Below, in pieces: positions 63,166 to 64,000 of a DNA stretch of 64,000 bases (positions are counted from its first letter, which is position 1; each line of letters opens with the position of its first letter). The translations under genes were made by a program, and so were the position numbers. Below the pieces are notes generated by a model. The model was given only the letters and a program-made list of their open reading frames with translations, ran no database searches and was not told the DNA's origin. The DNA is from Nocardioides panzhihuensis (GTDB lineage: Bacteria; Actinomycetota; Actinomycetes; Propionibacteriales; Nocardioidaceae): the NCBI RefSeq assembly GCF_013408335.1, contig NZ_JACBZR010000001.1:4379501-4443500 (forward strand), written 5' to 3'.

Positions 63166-64000
63166 TCAGGCCTGAAAAACCTCCGCAGCACACACTTCGC
63201 CCGCCCGCACGTGCAGCACCATCAGCTCGCCCTTCGCCAGCTTCGGGTCGCGCGCGCCCAGGCCGTCGAAGAGCCACGGCAGCACCGGTCGGTGCGTGCA
63301 GATCACCGTCGGGACGGCCAGGTCGCGCAGGGTCTCCGCGGCCAGGGCCGACACGCTACCTTCCTCCGCACCCTCCTCGCTCAGCAGTCTCACCTGCTCG
63401 GACGAGATGCCGGCCATCCCGGCGTACGGCGCGACGGACTGCACGCAGCGGACGCTCGGCGAGGTGATCACCCGGCCGACGTCGTAGGCCATCAGCAGCC
63501 CGGCCAGGGTGACCGCCTGGGTCCGGCCGGTGTCGTCGAGCGGCCGCTCCCGGTCCACGCGGGACCAGGCCGAACGGCCGACTGCCGACCCGTGCCGGAG
63601 GACGACGAGGGGCGTGGTGGGGTGGCGTACGTCCGCCGCCTCCTGCAGCGTGGCCCGGTCGTGCGGATAGGTGAGCCGCTCGCGCGCCCTCTCCACCGAG
63701 AGCCACTCGACCTCGTCGATCTCGTCGTTGATCTGGTAGCCGTCGACGTCGTCGTCGGTGCCGGCGGCGACGCGGCCGACCCAGTAGTGGACCACCTTCC
63801 GTCCCGCCTCGACGGGATAGCGCTGCGGCCGGAGCGGGCGACCGAGCGCGACCCTCAGGCCGGTCTCCTCGTGCACCTCCCGGATCGCGGCCACCGGCAC
63901 CGTCTCACCGGGGTCGAGCTTGCCCTTGGGGAAGGACCAGTCGTCGTACTTGGGTCTGTGGACCAACGCCACCTCTGACAGGTCGTCGTGCTCGCGAAAC
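63166..64000 (-). CDS. MutT/Nudix hydrolase fused to histidine phosphatase, partial
   Basis: The first residues lie outside the right edge; the frame is open to base 64000. The visible 277 residues have a Nudix domain with the box GKLDPGETVPVAAIREVHEETGL (GX5EX7REUXEEXGU pattern) preceded by VHRPKYDDWSFPKG, then a histidine-phosphatase domain beginning VLRHGSAVGRSAW. This is the layout of mycobacterial MutT1, which hydrolyses 8-oxo-dGTP and diadenosine polyphosphates and is often encoded near ppk. The stop lies in the short palindrome TTTTCAGG-CCTGAAAA (63163-63178). Confidence 0.88.
   Translation of the reverse strand, partial: FREHDDLSEVALVHRPKYDDWSFPKGKLDPGETVPVAAIREVHEETGLRVALGRPLRPQRYPVEAGRKVVHYWVGRVAAGTDDDVDGYQINDEIDEVEWLSVERARERLTYPHDRATLQEAADVRHPTTPLVVLRHGSAVGRSAWSRVDRERPLDDTGRTQAVTLAGLLMAYDVGRVITSPSVRCVQSVAPYAGMAGISSEQVRLLSEEGAEEGSVSALAAETLRDLAVPTVICTHRPVLPWLFDGLGARDPKLAKGELMVLHVRAGEVCAAEVFQA

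Noticed and set aside
63163..63178. TTTTCAGGCCTGAAAA palindrome as an operator
   Set aside because: It overlaps the stop codon of the MutT-like gene, about 75-115 bases from the PHO boxes; a weak terminator is more likely.

Overview
The window is a continuous 64 kb piece of high-GC chromosome, densely coded, with no tRNA or rRNA gene, insertion sequence, prophage or CRISPR array that I can see. No gene-free stretch exceeds about 240 bases. Gene content points to an actinomycete: mycothiol synthase (mshD), a heparin-binding-hemagglutinin-like protein behind its XRE regulator, ectABCD, an IcmF-type fused mutase, and a block (43121-50465) resembling the sseC-cysA-thiX-glnR-like-mshD neighbourhood of Mycobacterium. 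Many starts have a TAnnnT box only 6-9 bases upstream, the usual look of leaderless actinobacterial genes. A Nocardioides-like organism is my best guess, but that is inference.

Layout. 1-2418: partial M4 protease diverging from typA. 2497-9084: a class II aldolase, then a beta-glucoside uptake operon (binding protein, two permeases, GH1 glucosidase, LacI regulator) behind two LacI-type operators. 9174-12487: ectABCD for ectoine and hydroxyectoine. 12600-18194: two small proteins, a MarR regulator, icmF and a metal-receptor-fold protein. 18170-22202: cydAB, a DinB protein and an enoyl-CoA hydratase. 22251-25431: a second sugar importer. 25551-30319: RibD-like reductase, galE, HbhA-like protein with regulator, asparaginase and a TSUP exporter. 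30461-35512: nucleotide-sugar genes (fused rmlC-rmlD, rmlB, rmlA, a cupin, ugd). 35601-36739: a HipB/HipA-like pair whose HipA lacks the catalytic end. 36909-40381: cysD-cysN-cysC sulfate activation. 40363-43002: oxidoreductase with divergent TetR regulator, and a BKACE enzyme. 43121-45785: sulfur-transfer genes behind a small cysteine-containing leader peptide. 45905-50885: orphan response regulator, mshD, ADP-ribosylglycohydrolase, ygfZ, Fur, nitrobindin-like and DsrE-like proteins. 50991-53663: an 890-residue alanine-rich coiled-coil protein. 53752-64000: an esterase, then a phosphate island (ppk, Pit with its DUF47 partner, pstSCAB) and a partial MutT/histidine-phosphatase gene.

The genes form functional groups: carbohydrate capture and hydrolysis, osmoprotection, sulfate activation and sulfur transfer, thiol and redox maintenance, and phosphate storage and uptake with PHO-box-like repeats before pstS and possibly ppk. 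Neither sugar importer has its own ATPase, so both probably share one encoded elsewhere.

The most unusual items are: the coiled-coil protein, whose aromatic residues keep a strict seven-residue register over 218 residues; the cysteine-containing leader peptide; two families of dispersed palindromic elements, with short related repeats sitting inside genes; and the shortened HipA next to an intact HipB with a perfect 22-bp palindrome.
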